Below, one piece after another: positions 42,515 through 50,675 of a DNA stretch of 64,000 nucleotides. Both the position numbers and the translations under genes were made by a program. Origin of the DNA: Jonesiaceae bacterium BS-20 (lineage in GTDB: Bacteria; Actinomycetota; Actinomycetes; Actinomycetales; Cellulomonadaceae); the NCBI GenBank assembly GCA_039995105.1, contig CP146203.1, positions 2,666,001 to 2,730,000 on the forward strand, written 5' to 3'. The notes under the pieces were generated by a model. It had not been told where the DNA came from. It was given only the letters and a program-made list of their open reading frames with translations, and did not search any database. Within the stretch, counting starts at the first letter, position 1, and the number at the start of each line of letters is the position of its first letter.

Positions 42515-43621
42515 CTACCGCGCCACCCGGGCCGAGCCACCGGCCGCGAGGTTGAGCACCTCACGCTTGGTAACCATGGTGGTATCACCGGGAGTAGTTT
42601 GCGCGAGCGCACCGTGGGCGGCACCGTACTCAACGGCGGTCTGCAGATCTTGACCGTCAATGAGTCCGTAGATCAGGCCGGATGCGAAGGAGTCTCCCCC
42701 ACCTACCCGGTCCATGATCTCGAGGTTCTCTCGCATGGTTGCCTTGACTACGCCCGTCGACGGGGACCACGCGATGGCCCCCCAGTCGTTGCGCGATGCG
42801 CTGTGCACCGTGCGCAGGGTGTTGCCAATAACCTTGAAGTTGGGGAACTCAGCAGCAGCGGTCTCAATCATCCGCGCGAATGAGTCAATCTCGATCGAGC
42901 TGATATTTTCATCTACGCCCTCAATCTCGAATCCGAGTGAGGCCGTAAAGTCTTCTTCGTTGCCGATCATGACGTCAATGTACTTGGCAATCTCCCGGTT
43001 GACCTCCTGAGCCTTTGGCTTGCCGCCAATGCTCTGCCACAGTGATGGGCGGTAGTTCAGGTCGTAGGAGACAATGGTGCCGTGCTTCTTAGCCACGGTT
43101 ACCGCCTCGATGACGGTTTCCGCGCTGGACTCCGAGAGCGCCGCAAAAATACCGCCGGTGTGCAACCATCGCACACCAAGCTCACCAAAGAGGTATTCCC
43201 AGTCCACGTCGCCGGGCTTCATCTGGGAGGCGGCCGTCGTTCCACGGTCAGAGACACCAACCGCACCGCGAACCCCAAAGCCGCGCTCGGTGAAGTTCAA
43301 ACCGTTGCGCACCTCGCGGCCAATGCCATCAAAGTCCGCCCAGTTTATAAACTGGGTATCGAGACCACCGGTCAAAATGCAGTCCTCAACCAGACGGCCA
43401 ATCTCGTTATCCGCAAGCGCCGTGACGATTGCACCGCGCAGGCCAAAGGCTCGGCGCAGACCGCGAGCTACGTTGTACTCGCCTCCACCTTCCGATGCCT
43501 TAAACGAGCGAGTGGTCCGGATCCGACCCTCGCCCGGGTCAAGCCGGAGCATGACCTCGCCGAGCGAGACAATATCGTAGCGGCACGCACTGGCCGGCTT
43601 CACAGGAACAAGTTGCGACAT
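42515..43621 (-). CDS. kdgK: 2-dehydro-3-deoxygluconokinase (PfkB family)
   Basis: The 368-residue protein is a PfkB-family sugar kinase. It opens YDIVSLGEVMLRLDPG, has the sugar-binding GGGEYNVARGL, and ends with the catalytic DRVGGGDSFASGLIYG, whose Asp deprotonates the substrate. It phosphorylates 2-keto-3-deoxygluconate to KDPG. The following step is the KDPG aldolase encoded 76 bases upstream on the same strand, so the substrate assignment is well supported. This route serves uronate or gluconate catabolism. Confidence 0.88.
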   Translation of the reverse strand: MSQLVPVKPASACRYDIVSLGEVMLRLDPGEGRIRTTRSFKASEGGGEYNVARGLRRAFGLRGAIVTALADNEIGRLVEDCILTGGLDTQFINWADFDGIGREVRNGLNFTERGFGVRGAVGVSDRGTTAASQMKPGDVDWEYLFGELGVRWLHTGGIFAALSESSAETVIEAVTVAKKHGTIVSYDLNYRPSLWQSIGGKPKAQEVNREIAKYIDVMIGNEEDFTASLGFEIEGVDENISSIEIDSFARMIETAAAEFPNFKVIGNTLRTVHSASRNDWGAIAWSPSTGVVKATMRENLEIMDRVGGGDSFASGLIYGLIDGQDLQTAVEYGAAHGALAQTTPGDTTMVTKREVLNLAAGGSARVAR

Positions 43622-43659
43622 GGAAATCCTTAACTAGATGAGACGTTTAGCTGTTGGGT

Positions 43660-43679
43660 CAAATTCAACTGTGAATTTG
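43660..43679. promoter_or_regulatory. Palindrome between eda and kdgK
   Basis: CAAATTCA-actg-TGAATTTG is a perfect 8-bp inverted repeat in the 76-bp gap between eda and kdgK. It may be the binding site of the neighbouring IclR-family regulator; this is inference. Confidence 0.45.
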
Positions 43680-43697
43680 TAGGTTTTGGCTTAGCGA

Positions 43698-44342
43698 TTA
43701 GAGCGAGGCTGCGAGCGCAACGGCCTGCGCGCTCAGCTTGGCAATTTCATCGAACTTACCGGCGTTTACTAGGGCTTTGTCTACCATCCAAGACCCACCA
43801 ACAGCCGTGATAGCTGGTACAGCTAGGTACTCGTGGAGGTTCTTGGCACTAATGCCACCCGTGGGCACAAATTTCACGCCGCCAAACGGGGCCGCGAGCG
43901 CCTTGATTGCGGCCGCGCCACCGGAGGTTCCGGCAGGGAAAAACTTGACCGTGGTCAGGCCGAGCTCGAGTGCAGCTTGGACCTCGGTCGCGGTCACCGC
44001 ACCCGGCAGTACGGCAACGCCGTGTTCCTGGCAACGTTCCATAACGGCGCGCGAGGTTCCCGGGGAAACTATGTAGTTCGCTCCCGCTGCGACAGCCTGG
44101 TCCACTTGCTCAACGGTCAATACGGTTCCAGCACCAATGAGAATGTCGCCGCGGTCAGCCATAATCCGAATCGACTCTTGGGCGGCCGCCGTGCGGAACG
44201 TAACCTCAGCGACAGGCAATCCGCCCTGCGCCAGAGCGTCAGCAAGCGGAGCCGCGTGGGCTGCGTCGTCGAGGACCACCACGGGAACAATGCGCCGGGT
44301 AGCCAGTTGGTCAAGTACTAAAAGTTGGTTCTGCTGCGCCAT
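43698..44342 (-). CDS. eda: KDPG/KHG aldolase
   Basis: The 214-residue protein is a single-barrel class I aldolase: Glu 46 in PVAEVTFRT and the Schiff-base Lys 133 in TTVKFFPAG, with phosphate-binding PTGGIS and GGSWMV. It splits KDPG into pyruvate and glyceraldehyde 3-phosphate. It precedes kdgK and is followed upstream by an IclR regulator, making a compact 2-keto-3-deoxygluconate catabolic operon. No edd or uxaA genes lie nearby, so the upstream steps are elsewhere. Confidence 0.94.
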   Translation of the reverse strand: MAQQNQLLVLDQLATRRIVPVVVLDDAAHAAPLADALAQGGLPVAEVTFRTAAAQESIRIMADRGDILIGAGTVLTVEQVDQAVAAGANYIVSPGTSRAVMERCQEHGVAVLPGAVTATEVQAALELGLTTVKFFPAGTSGGAAAIKALAAPFGGVKFVPTGGISAKNLHEYLAVPAITAVGGSWMVDKALVNAGKFDEIAKLSAQAVALAASL

Positions 44343-44501
44343 TGCTTATCCATTCCATCTTTGGTGGTTACTGAGATGGCACACACCCACATCGCCTGCC
44401 GTTCCGCCTGGTGAAACGGGAGTGTCATCTGTTAAAACAATGATGGCATGGCAATGTCAAACATTCAAGGGTGCGAGTTTGGCCTTCGAGTGCCGGGGGA
44501 C

Positions 44502-45269
44502 TTATTCGAGCGATAGACCGGGGGGAAGCATGGGCCCCAAATCCGCCAAGATGGTGCCGTACAGTTCCGCCATACGCCGCGTTGTCATGCGCTCGGCTGG
44601 AGCAGTGATGCTCACGGCTGCTATGGGCCTCGTTCCTTGATAGAGCGGCACCGCGATACAGGAGATGCCTTCTTCGTTTTCTTGGTCTTCACGGGCGTAC
44701 CCATTGGAACGCGCAAATTCGAGTTGCCGCCACACGTCTTCCACTTTGAGCGCTGCGGGACGCGTTCCGGCAGCCAGCGCTTCCATATAGGGAGCTAGCT
44801 CCTGTTCTTGGATGCCCCTGGCAGACAGTAGCGCCCTGCCCATTGCGGTGCTAACCGCAGGAACTGCCGAGCCAATCGCGGAGAACACCCGCACGGCTCG
44901 GTCCGGTTCAACCTTGTCGAGGTACACAATCTTTGCGCCGTTGAGCATCCCTAGGTGAATGAGTTCACTGATATTGGAGGATAACGCCAGCAGAGCGGGA
45001 TGGACCATCGCGGCCAGATTCTCGTTGTTAAAGAAAACTGCCCCCAGTTCACCGGCGGCCCCTCCCAGCAGATACCGTCCCGATTGGAGATCCTGAGCGG
45101 CGAAGTCACGGTACTTCAGCGCAGCCAACATCCGGTGGGTTGTAGCCTTGTTCAGTTCTACTTGGCCGGCCAGTTCAACCAGCGTAACCCCCGAGGGGCC
45201 CGCACTTGCAAGCGCCTGGAGCACGCGCACAGCCCGGTCCACGCTTTCGATGGGTGGGCGCTGCGTCAT
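44502..45269 (-). CDS. IclR-family transcriptional regulator
   Basis: The 255-residue protein has an N-terminal winged helix (VDRAVRVLQALASAG, VTLVELAGQVELNKATTHRM) and a C-terminal GAF-like effector domain (GREDQENEEGISCIA-like segment, then AAVSITAPAERM). IclR regulators near KDG genes commonly sense KDG or related keto acids and repress the pathway. It is upstream of eda and kdgK on the same strand with a 159-bp gap, so it may also be read with them. Confidence 0.92.
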   Translation of the reverse strand: MTQRPPIESVDRAVRVLQALASAGPSGVTLVELAGQVELNKATTHRMLAALKYRDFAAQDLQSGRYLLGGAAGELGAVFFNNENLAAMVHPALLALSSNISELIHLGMLNGAKIVYLDKVEPDRAVRVFSAIGSAVPAVSTAMGRALLSARGIQEQELAPYMEALAAGTRPAALKVEDVWRQLEFARSNGYAREDQENEEGISCIAVPLYQGTRPIAAVSITAPAERMTTRRMAELYGTILADLGPMLPPGLSLE

Positions 45270-45572
45270 AGTTAAGCTCCTTTAGAGGTCCGTGCTGTTC
45301 TGCTCAAAACCATACCCTTAGTTTTGGGGCTCGGCGGCTGCCCAGCATTTCCAACATCTGGACCACAAACCTTGCTCTTTGTCACACATCTGGCCATTCA
45401 CGCAGGTAGCAGCCGTCCACGCTACATACGGGGAGTGGTCACCATAACCAGCTCCTTGAGCCGAATCATCGCGCACATAAACTTGCCGAGTTCACCAAAC
45501 GAACGTTGGATTCCCCCCAACACAACTCATGGTTGGCTTGTCCCGCACACCCAACTTGGAATGGAATTGTTG
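45270..45572. other. Intergenic region, nothing recognised
   Basis: About 300 bases between the IclR gene and a lipoprotein gene, which diverge. I see no hairpin, repeat or recognisable small gene. Both promoters should lie here. Confidence 0.5.
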
Positions 45573-46316
45573 ATGAAACTCTCCCAGAAAATCGCAGCCG
45601 CAGCAGCAGCGACCCTGTTGACTGCCGGTCTTGTAGCTTGCAGCAGCGATGAAGAAGCGCCAAAGCCTGAGCCCACTGCGACCCAGTCAGAAACCCCTGA
45701 CGTGGAGGAAACCCCGCAGGCTTCTGAGGAGCCTTCCGAGGAACCAACCGAAGAGACTCCTGAACAGGCCCCAGCTGACGGTAACTTCAAAAAGGCCGCT
45801 TGGGCCAAAGACATCACCATTGCCGGTGACCTATTGACAACCGTCGACGGCGGTGACTTCAAGGTTGAGGTTTACCAGGTTGGCATTGAGAAGGCCACCA
45901 AGACCGGAAACTTTGTTGACCCAGACACCAACAAGCCAATCATTGACGCCGGCGACGATGTTGTTTACCTCAACTACCTGGTTACCAACACGAGCGACAA
46001 GGAAATCCCGCTATCGTTCAGCCTCGTAGCAGTTGACGCCAAGTACGACGACTGGAAGTTTATCCAGGGCATGGACTCCATCACCGACTTTGCCATCGAA
46101 GAGAAGCTCGGTCTTTCCTCCTCCGCTATCGCACCCGGTACCGGCGAGGCCCCATTTGCTTGGCTTCCAGGCGAGCAGTTCGCTTTTGGTACCAACTTCA
46201 AGCACCAGGCTAACTCCCCAATCACTTTCAAGGCACGCCTGACCCCGGCACTCCCCGACGGCAAGTTGAACCACGACGCCAAGGTTGAAGTCGAAGGCGC
46301 AGCCACCATCAAGTAG
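45573..46316 (+). CDS. Putative lipoprotein with DUF4352-like ectodomain
   Basis: The 247-residue protein starts MKLSQKIAAAAAATLLTAGL and has the lipobox LVAC (Cys 23). An acidic linker of Glu/Pro/Thr follows, then an immunoglobulin-like beta-sandwich of about 170 residues (YLNYLVTNTSDKEIPLS, LPGEQFAFGTNF). The segment resembles DUF4352-type extracellular domains, although I am not certain. It is anchored outside the membrane. ATG 45573 is preceded by GGA at seven bases; ATG 45561 is an alternative. Function unknown. Confidence 0.75.
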   Translation: MKLSQKIAAAAAATLLTAGLVACSSDEEAPKPEPTATQSETPDVEETPQASEEPSEEPTEETPEQAPADGNFKKAAWAKDITIAGDLLTTVDGGDFKVEVYQVGIEKATKTGNFVDPDTNKPIIDAGDDVVYLNYLVTNTSDKEIPLSFSLVAVDAKYDDWKFIQGMDSITDFAIEEKLGLSSSAIAPGTGEAPFAWLPGEQFAFGTNFKHQANSPITFKARLTPALPDGKLNHDAKVEVEGAATIK

Positions 46317-46355
46317 TTCGACTCCGGGTCCACCCCGCCTCATTTTATCCAGCAG

Positions 46356-46385
46356 CGCCGGCTCCATCTGTCGATGGAGCCGGCG
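46356..46385 (+). terminator. Terminator of lipoprotein gene
   Basis: A 13-bp GC-rich stem (46356-46368 with 46373-46385) and TGTC loop are followed by TTGTTGT. It lies 39 bases after the lipoprotein stop. Confidence 0.85.
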
Positions 46386-46562
46386 TTGTTGTCGAAGCCC
46401 TGAGTTCCGCAGCCGCTAGTTACCAGAACAACGTCCAACGGCATCGAGAAGCCCAAAGTCTTAGTAGGGTTGACCCGCGGCACACTTCCGTACCGCTGTG
46501 CAACCAGACCGCAAGCAGCCTGCTCGGTTTCGCCACAAACTCCCAACCAAAGTAGTCGTAAC

Positions 46563-47579
46563 ATGGCCCCAACAGTTCCCAATCCACACTCACGTTGGTC
46601 AAGATTCACCGCCAAGGTGGACTGGTTCTTGATCGCGCTCCTGGCGGCTGTCCTCGTTGCTTCGGTCCTACCTGCCCGCGGCACCTCAGCCCAAGTGTTT
46701 GAGACCCTCGTTGTGGTTGCCGTTGCCTGGCTATTCTTCCTGTACGGGGTGCGTCTCAAAACCTCGGAGGCACTCGCCGCTCTACGAGACTGGCGGCTCC
46801 ATTCCGCCGTCCTTAGCCTGACCTACCTGGTATTCCCCGCACTCGGGGTGCTCTGTATGTTCATTCCCGAGCCCCTCTTGGACGCAGACTTAAAACTCGG
46901 GTTGCTGTTCATGACCCTGTTGCCGTCAACGGTTCAGTCATCCATTGCGTTTGTTAGCATCGCTCGCGGCAACGTTGCCGGGGCCGTAGTCGCCGCCTCA
47001 TTTTCTAATCTTGCCGGAATCCTCTTGACTCCAATTCTGGTTGCCGCGTTCATGGGCGGGCAGGTCGGGTTCTCACTCGGCTCCGTAAGTAGAATTGCGC
47101 TCCAACTCTTGGCGCCGTTTGTGTTGGGCCAATTACTACGGCGCTGGCTAGCTCCTTGGGTGTTCCGGCACGCAAAACTCACCGCAATTACCGACCGCGG
47201 GTCAGTGGTCCTTGTGGTCTACTCCGCCTTCAGTCAAGGCGTAGTCGATGGTATTTGGCAACGGGTTTCCCTCGCCAATATTGCAGTGATTTTTGTAGTT
47301 TCTTGCATCATTTTGGCCCTCGTCCTCGAGCTATCTAGCCGTTCCGCCAAGAAACTAGGCTTCAACCGCGCGGATCAGGCGGTCATCATCATGTGCGGGT
47401 CCAAAAAATCTCTGGCCACCGGGGTTCCAATCGCCACCATCTTGTTTTCTCCCGCAACGGTGGGCATCATGGTCCTACCCATCATGATCTTCCATCAGAT
47501 TCAGCTCATTGTTTGCGCCATCTTGGCCAAAAAGCTAGGCGAGCGCGCGGACGGGGCCGGTGCTCCCGCGAACAATTAG
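46563..47579 (+). CDS. Bile acid:sodium symporter-family transporter (SBF-like)
   Basis: The 338-residue protein has nine to ten membrane helices and the SBF-like motifs FLYGVRLKTSEALAAL, MTLLPSTVQSSIAFVSIARG and IIMCGSKKSLATGVPIA. These mark the SBF-like YfeH branch of the bile acid:sodium symporter superfamily. The substrate is unknown. I chose ATG 46563 because upstream in-frame sequence is unlike a transporter. Its last 45 bases overlap the convergent LacI-family gene. Confidence 0.88.
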   Translation: MAPTVPNPHSRWSRFTAKVDWFLIALLAAVLVASVLPARGTSAQVFETLVVVAVAWLFFLYGVRLKTSEALAALRDWRLHSAVLSLTYLVFPALGVLCMFIPEPLLDADLKLGLLFMTLLPSTVQSSIAFVSIARGNVAGAVVAASFSNLAGILLTPILVAAFMGGQVGFSLGSVSRIALQLLAPFVLGQLLRRWLAPWVFRHAKLTAITDRGSVVLVVYSAFSQGVVDGIWQRVSLANIAVIFVVSCIILALVLELSSRSAKKLGFNRADQAVIIMCGSKKSLATGVPIATILFSPATVGIMVLPIMIFHQIQLIVCAILAKKLGERADGAGAPANN

Positions 47580-48566
47580 TTCCGTTGTGATCAGTGTGGT
47601 TCCCTGGCTGTTGCTTTGTGCTTCGATCTCCGCAATCAATATGGCAATACAGGTACTACCAATGCCGGTAAAGTCTTGGCGAACGGTGGTCAGCGGAGGC
47701 CAAAATGACTCTGCCTCATCGATATCATCAAATCCAACGATGCTGACATCGTTAGGAATATCTATGCCGCGCTCATGGAAGGCCCGCATTGCCCCTAGCG
47801 CCATCTGGTCATTCACCGCAAAGATGGCGGTGACATCGTCCCGCGCCGCTAATGCTTGGCCACATAGGTATCCGCTGTGGGTAGACCAGTCGCCAAGGCA
47901 TGGTTCTGGAACAACAACGCCGGCCTTTGTCAGCGTTTCCCGCCAGGCTTGTTCACGGTTCATTGCGGAATACGAGGTCTTGGGCCCCGAGATGAGGTGG
48001 ACTGTCTCATGACCCAAGTCCAGTAGGTGCTGCGTTGCTTGAACCGCGCCCAGTCGTTGATCACTATCGACTACCGCGTACTTATCCCCCGCCGTCGAGT
48101 CAGCTAGAACAACGGGTACTCTCGCCGGCAGGTCTAACTCAGTGCGGTCAAATAGCTTAGCCTCGGCGACCAACACGATGCCGTCAACGACGGATTCATT
48201 CAGTTGTTCAAAGGCGCTTGCGAGCCCCTGCGAGGTGGGCTCACTTACCGGGAACAAGGTGAGGGAATAACCCGCCTCCGCGGCCGCTATAGCGATGGCA
48301 TCGAGTGTGCGGGTGTTGCCGTAGGTGGACAGGTTGAACATGATCACGCCAATGGACCGAAACCGTCCATACTTCAGCGCGCGGGCCGCACTATTGGGAC
48401 GGTAGTCCAAGGTCTTCATTGCCTGCAGCACGCGCTGCCTGGTGGCTTCGGTGACGTTCGATTGACGGTTACTCACTCGCGAAACCGTCTGCGAAGAAAC
48501 TCCCGCCAACCTAGCGACGTCCGCCATCGACGCACCGCGATTTGCAACAACTTCTGCCCTAGACAC
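47535..48566 (-). CDS. LacI-family repressor of the beta-galactoside operon
   Basis: The 343-residue protein has a LacI helix-turn-helix (SMADVARLAGVSSQTVSRVS, about residues 13-32), a hinge helix (NSAARALKYG) and a sugar-sensing domain ending in ELIVRGST. It is divergent from the sugar ABC transporter and GH35 genes. Two identical palindromes lie between, so local repression and induction by a galactoside are likely. It overlaps the convergent transporter gene by 45 bases. Confidence 0.92.
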   Translation of the reverse strand: MSRAEVVANRGASMADVARLAGVSSQTVSRVSNRQSNVTEATRQRVLQAMKTLDYRPNSAARALKYGRFRSIGVIMFNLSTYGNTRTLDAIAIAAAEAGYSLTLFPVSEPTSQGLASAFEQLNESVVDGIVLVAEAKLFDRTELDLPARVPVVLADSTAGDKYAVVDSDQRLGAVQATQHLLDLGHETVHLISGPKTSYSAMNREQAWRETLTKAGVVVPEPCLGDWSTHSGYLCGQALAARDDVTAIFAVNDQMALGAMRAFHERGIDIPNDVSIVGFDDIDEAESFWPPLTTVRQDFTGIGSTCIAILIAEIEAQSNSQGTTLITTELIVRGSTGPVRALA

Positions 48567-48690
48567 GTGACTCCATCCCCTCTGTGCGTTTCTCTCGAAT
48601 CAGTACAGCATACGGTGCATTCCCGCCGCACCGGCATAACTACACTGCCCAAAACTGTTTAGGCAACCATACCGGAAACGAGTTAAACAT

Positions 48691-48704
48691 TGTTTACCTA
48701 AACA
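48691..48704. promoter_or_regulatory. LacI operator O1
   Basis: TGTTTACCTAAACA has perfect 6-bp arms around CC. An identical copy lies 35 bp downstream. A third, half-preserved copy (TGTTTAGG) begins at 48656. Confidence 0.8.
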
Positions 48705-48725
48705 TGATACGCTTCTGGAAGTTCT

Positions 48726-48739
48726 TGTTTACCTAAACA
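48726..48739. promoter_or_regulatory. LacI operator O2
   Basis: This second exact copy of TGTTTACCTAAACA ends 30 bases before the first permease gene. It would overlap or follow the promoter, so binding should block initiation. Confidence 0.8.
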
Positions 48740-48769
48740 TCTGCGCTTTGCGAATAAGGTGGTTCGCCC

Positions 48770-49687
48770 ATGTCCTTAACCAAGGATACCGAAACAGTTG
48801 TGGGAGCCGGGTTCCGCAAGTCCAAGAAATCTTGGTCTGGTTGGATGTTCATGGCTCCCTTCATAGTCGTGTTTGCGCTCGTTCTGTTGGCGCCAATTCT
48901 GTATGCCGTCTACCTCAGCCTGTTCGAAACCAGGATGATAGGCGGCTCCCAGTTCGTTGGCTTTGACAACTTTTTGCGCGCATTCAAAGACGCCCAGTTC
49001 TGGGATGGAGTCCTGCGAATCCTCAAGTTCTTCGCAATGCAGGTCCCCATCATGCTCGGTCTGGCTCTCGCAGCTGCCCTTGCAATTGACTCCAGCCGGC
49101 TGAAGGGAAAAAACTTCTTCCGGATCGGCATCTTTGTGCCTTACGCAGTCCCTGCCGTTGTTGCCACATTGATGTGGGGCTTCATGTTCGGTGATCGTTT
49201 TGGGCTCATAGGAAACCTCAACGAATTCTTCAACATCAACATCCCTTCACTGCTCTCTGCCAATCTGATCTTGCTGGCAATCGCTAACATTCAAATCTGG
49301 ACCTTCACCGGATACAACATGTTGATCTTCTACTCTTCTCTGCGCACCATTCCAGAGGAATTGTATGAAGCAGCCGAGCTCGATGGAGCTAACCAATGGT
49401 GGATCATTCGTTCCATCAAGCTCCCGGCGTTGCGCGGCGCCATGGTCATCACGACGGTGTTCTCCATCATTGGTAGCTTCCAACTGTTCAATGAGCCCAA
49501 CGTATTAAAGGGCATTGTGCCAAACAGCATCACGTCCTACTTCACGCCAAACATGTACGCATACAACCTGGCGTTTAGCGGGCAGCAGCACAACTACTCA
49601 GCAACAATCGCCCTCATTATGGGTGTGCTGACCATGGTCATTGCATACTCCGTTCAGCACTTTGGCACCCGGAAGGATGAGCGCTGA
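48770..49687 (+). CDS. Sugar ABC transporter permease, MalF/LacF type
   Basis: The 305-residue protein has six membrane helices and the EAA loop for the ATPase (EELYEAAELDGANQWWIIRSIKLP). Together with the next gene it forms the membrane pore of a CUT1 carbohydrate importer. The start MSLTKDTE has AAGGTGG upstream. No ATP-binding subunit is encoded in the operon; CUT1 systems in actinobacteria often share one MsiK-type ATPase encoded elsewhere. The likely substrate is a beta-galactoside or galacto-oligosaccharide, from the GH35 neighbours. Confidence 0.92.
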   Translation: MSLTKDTETVVGAGFRKSKKSWSGWMFMAPFIVVFALVLLAPILYAVYLSLFETRMIGGSQFVGFDNFLRAFKDAQFWDGVLRILKFFAMQVPIMLGLALAAALAIDSSRLKGKNFFRIGIFVPYAVPAVVATLMWGFMFGDRFGLIGNLNEFFNINIPSLLSANLILLAIANIQIWTFTGYNMLIFYSSLRTIPEELYEAAELDGANQWWIIRSIKLPALRGAMVITTVFSIIGSFQLFNEPNVLKGIVPNSITSYFTPNMYAYNLAFSGQQHNYSATIALIMGVLTMVIAYSVQHFGTRKDER

Positions 49688-50592
49688 TGTCCAAAACACG
49701 TCTGCGGTACCGTCAAGACAGCTCACCGCTCGCGGTTCTGAGCAACTCAAAGATCAAGAAGTCTTGGGTCCTCACCGGTTTCATGGTTCTACTCATTACG
49801 TATGTCTTTTTGCCACTGTTCTGGTTGATAGTGAACTCAACTAAGACTCAGGCATCTCTGTTTAGCAGCTTCGGTCTCTGGTTCAGCTCCGAGTTCTCGT
49901 TGATCGAGAACATCACCACGCTGTTCGCCTACGATGACGGCATCTTTCTACGTTGGCTGAGCAACACTGCTTTATACGTAGTGGTTGGCGCCGGCGGTGC
50001 AACCCTATTGGCCACATTTGGTGGCTACGCCCTAGCGAAGTTCGATTTCCCCGGCCGCCGTTGGGTTTTCATTCTGATTCTGGGTTCACTTTCGATCCCA
50101 GGCACGGCCCTTGCAGTGCCTACGTTCTTGCTCTTTAGCCAGATGGGGCTGACCAACACTCCGTGGGCCGTCATCCTGCCATCCCTGGTGTCCCCTTTTG
50201 GGCTCTACCTCATTTGGATTTACGCCGCCGAGTCTGTACCAACCTCGTTGCTAGAAGCCGCTCGGTTGGACGGGGCTAAAGAGTTCCGGATCTTCTTCAC
50301 CATCTCATCAAGGCTGTTGGCCCCCGGTTTGGTGACGGTCTTGCTGTTCTCGATCGTAGGAACTTGGAACAACTACTTTCTACCGCTGATCATGCTCAAT
50401 GACCCCAAGTGGTACCCGCTGACCGTTGGACTTAACCAATGGAACGCACAGTCTTCAACAGTCGGTGGCGAGCCCATCTATCACTTGGTCATCACCGGCT
50501 CCCTCGTCGCGATCATCCCAATTATTGCGGTCTTCCTGTACCTCCAAAAGTACTGGCAGTCCGGACTAGCCGCAGGAAGCGTCAAGCAGTAA
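49687..50592 (+). CDS. Sugar ABC transporter permease, MalG/LacG type
   Basis: The 301-residue protein has six membrane helices and the EAA motif (TSLLEAARLDGAKEFRIF). It pairs with the preceding MalF-type permease; its ATG overlaps the stop of that gene by one base. In lactose and galacto-oligosaccharide importers this subunit completes the pore. The order permease-permease-binding protein is less usual than binding protein first. Confidence 0.93.
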   Translation: MSKTRLRYRQDSSPLAVLSNSKIKKSWVLTGFMVLLITYVFLPLFWLIVNSTKTQASLFSSFGLWFSSEFSLIENITTLFAYDDGIFLRWLSNTALYVVVGAGGATLLATFGGYALAKFDFPGRRWVFILILGSLSIPGTALAVPTFLLFSQMGLTNTPWAVILPSLVSPFGLYLIWIYAAESVPTSLLEAARLDGAKEFRIFFTISSRLLAPGLVTVLLFSIVGTWNNYFLPLIMLNDPKWYPLTVGLNQWNAQSSTVGGEPIYHLVITGSLVAIIPIIAVFLYLQKYWQSGLAAGSVKQ

Positions 50593-50675
50593 AGGCTTCC
50601 TCACCCGTACTCGTTTTTTCAAAAACACGTACTTGGTTTCCTAAAAACACAATGAAGTTCAAGGAGAAAAACATC

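Noticed and set aside
43082-43633. 183-codon plus-strand frame opposite kdgK
   Set aside because: It is antisense to a clear kinase gene.
50630-50655. Third LacI operator before the binding-protein gene
   Set aside because: The sequence resembles TGTTTACCTAAACA only loosely (extra bases in both arms), so it is not convincing.
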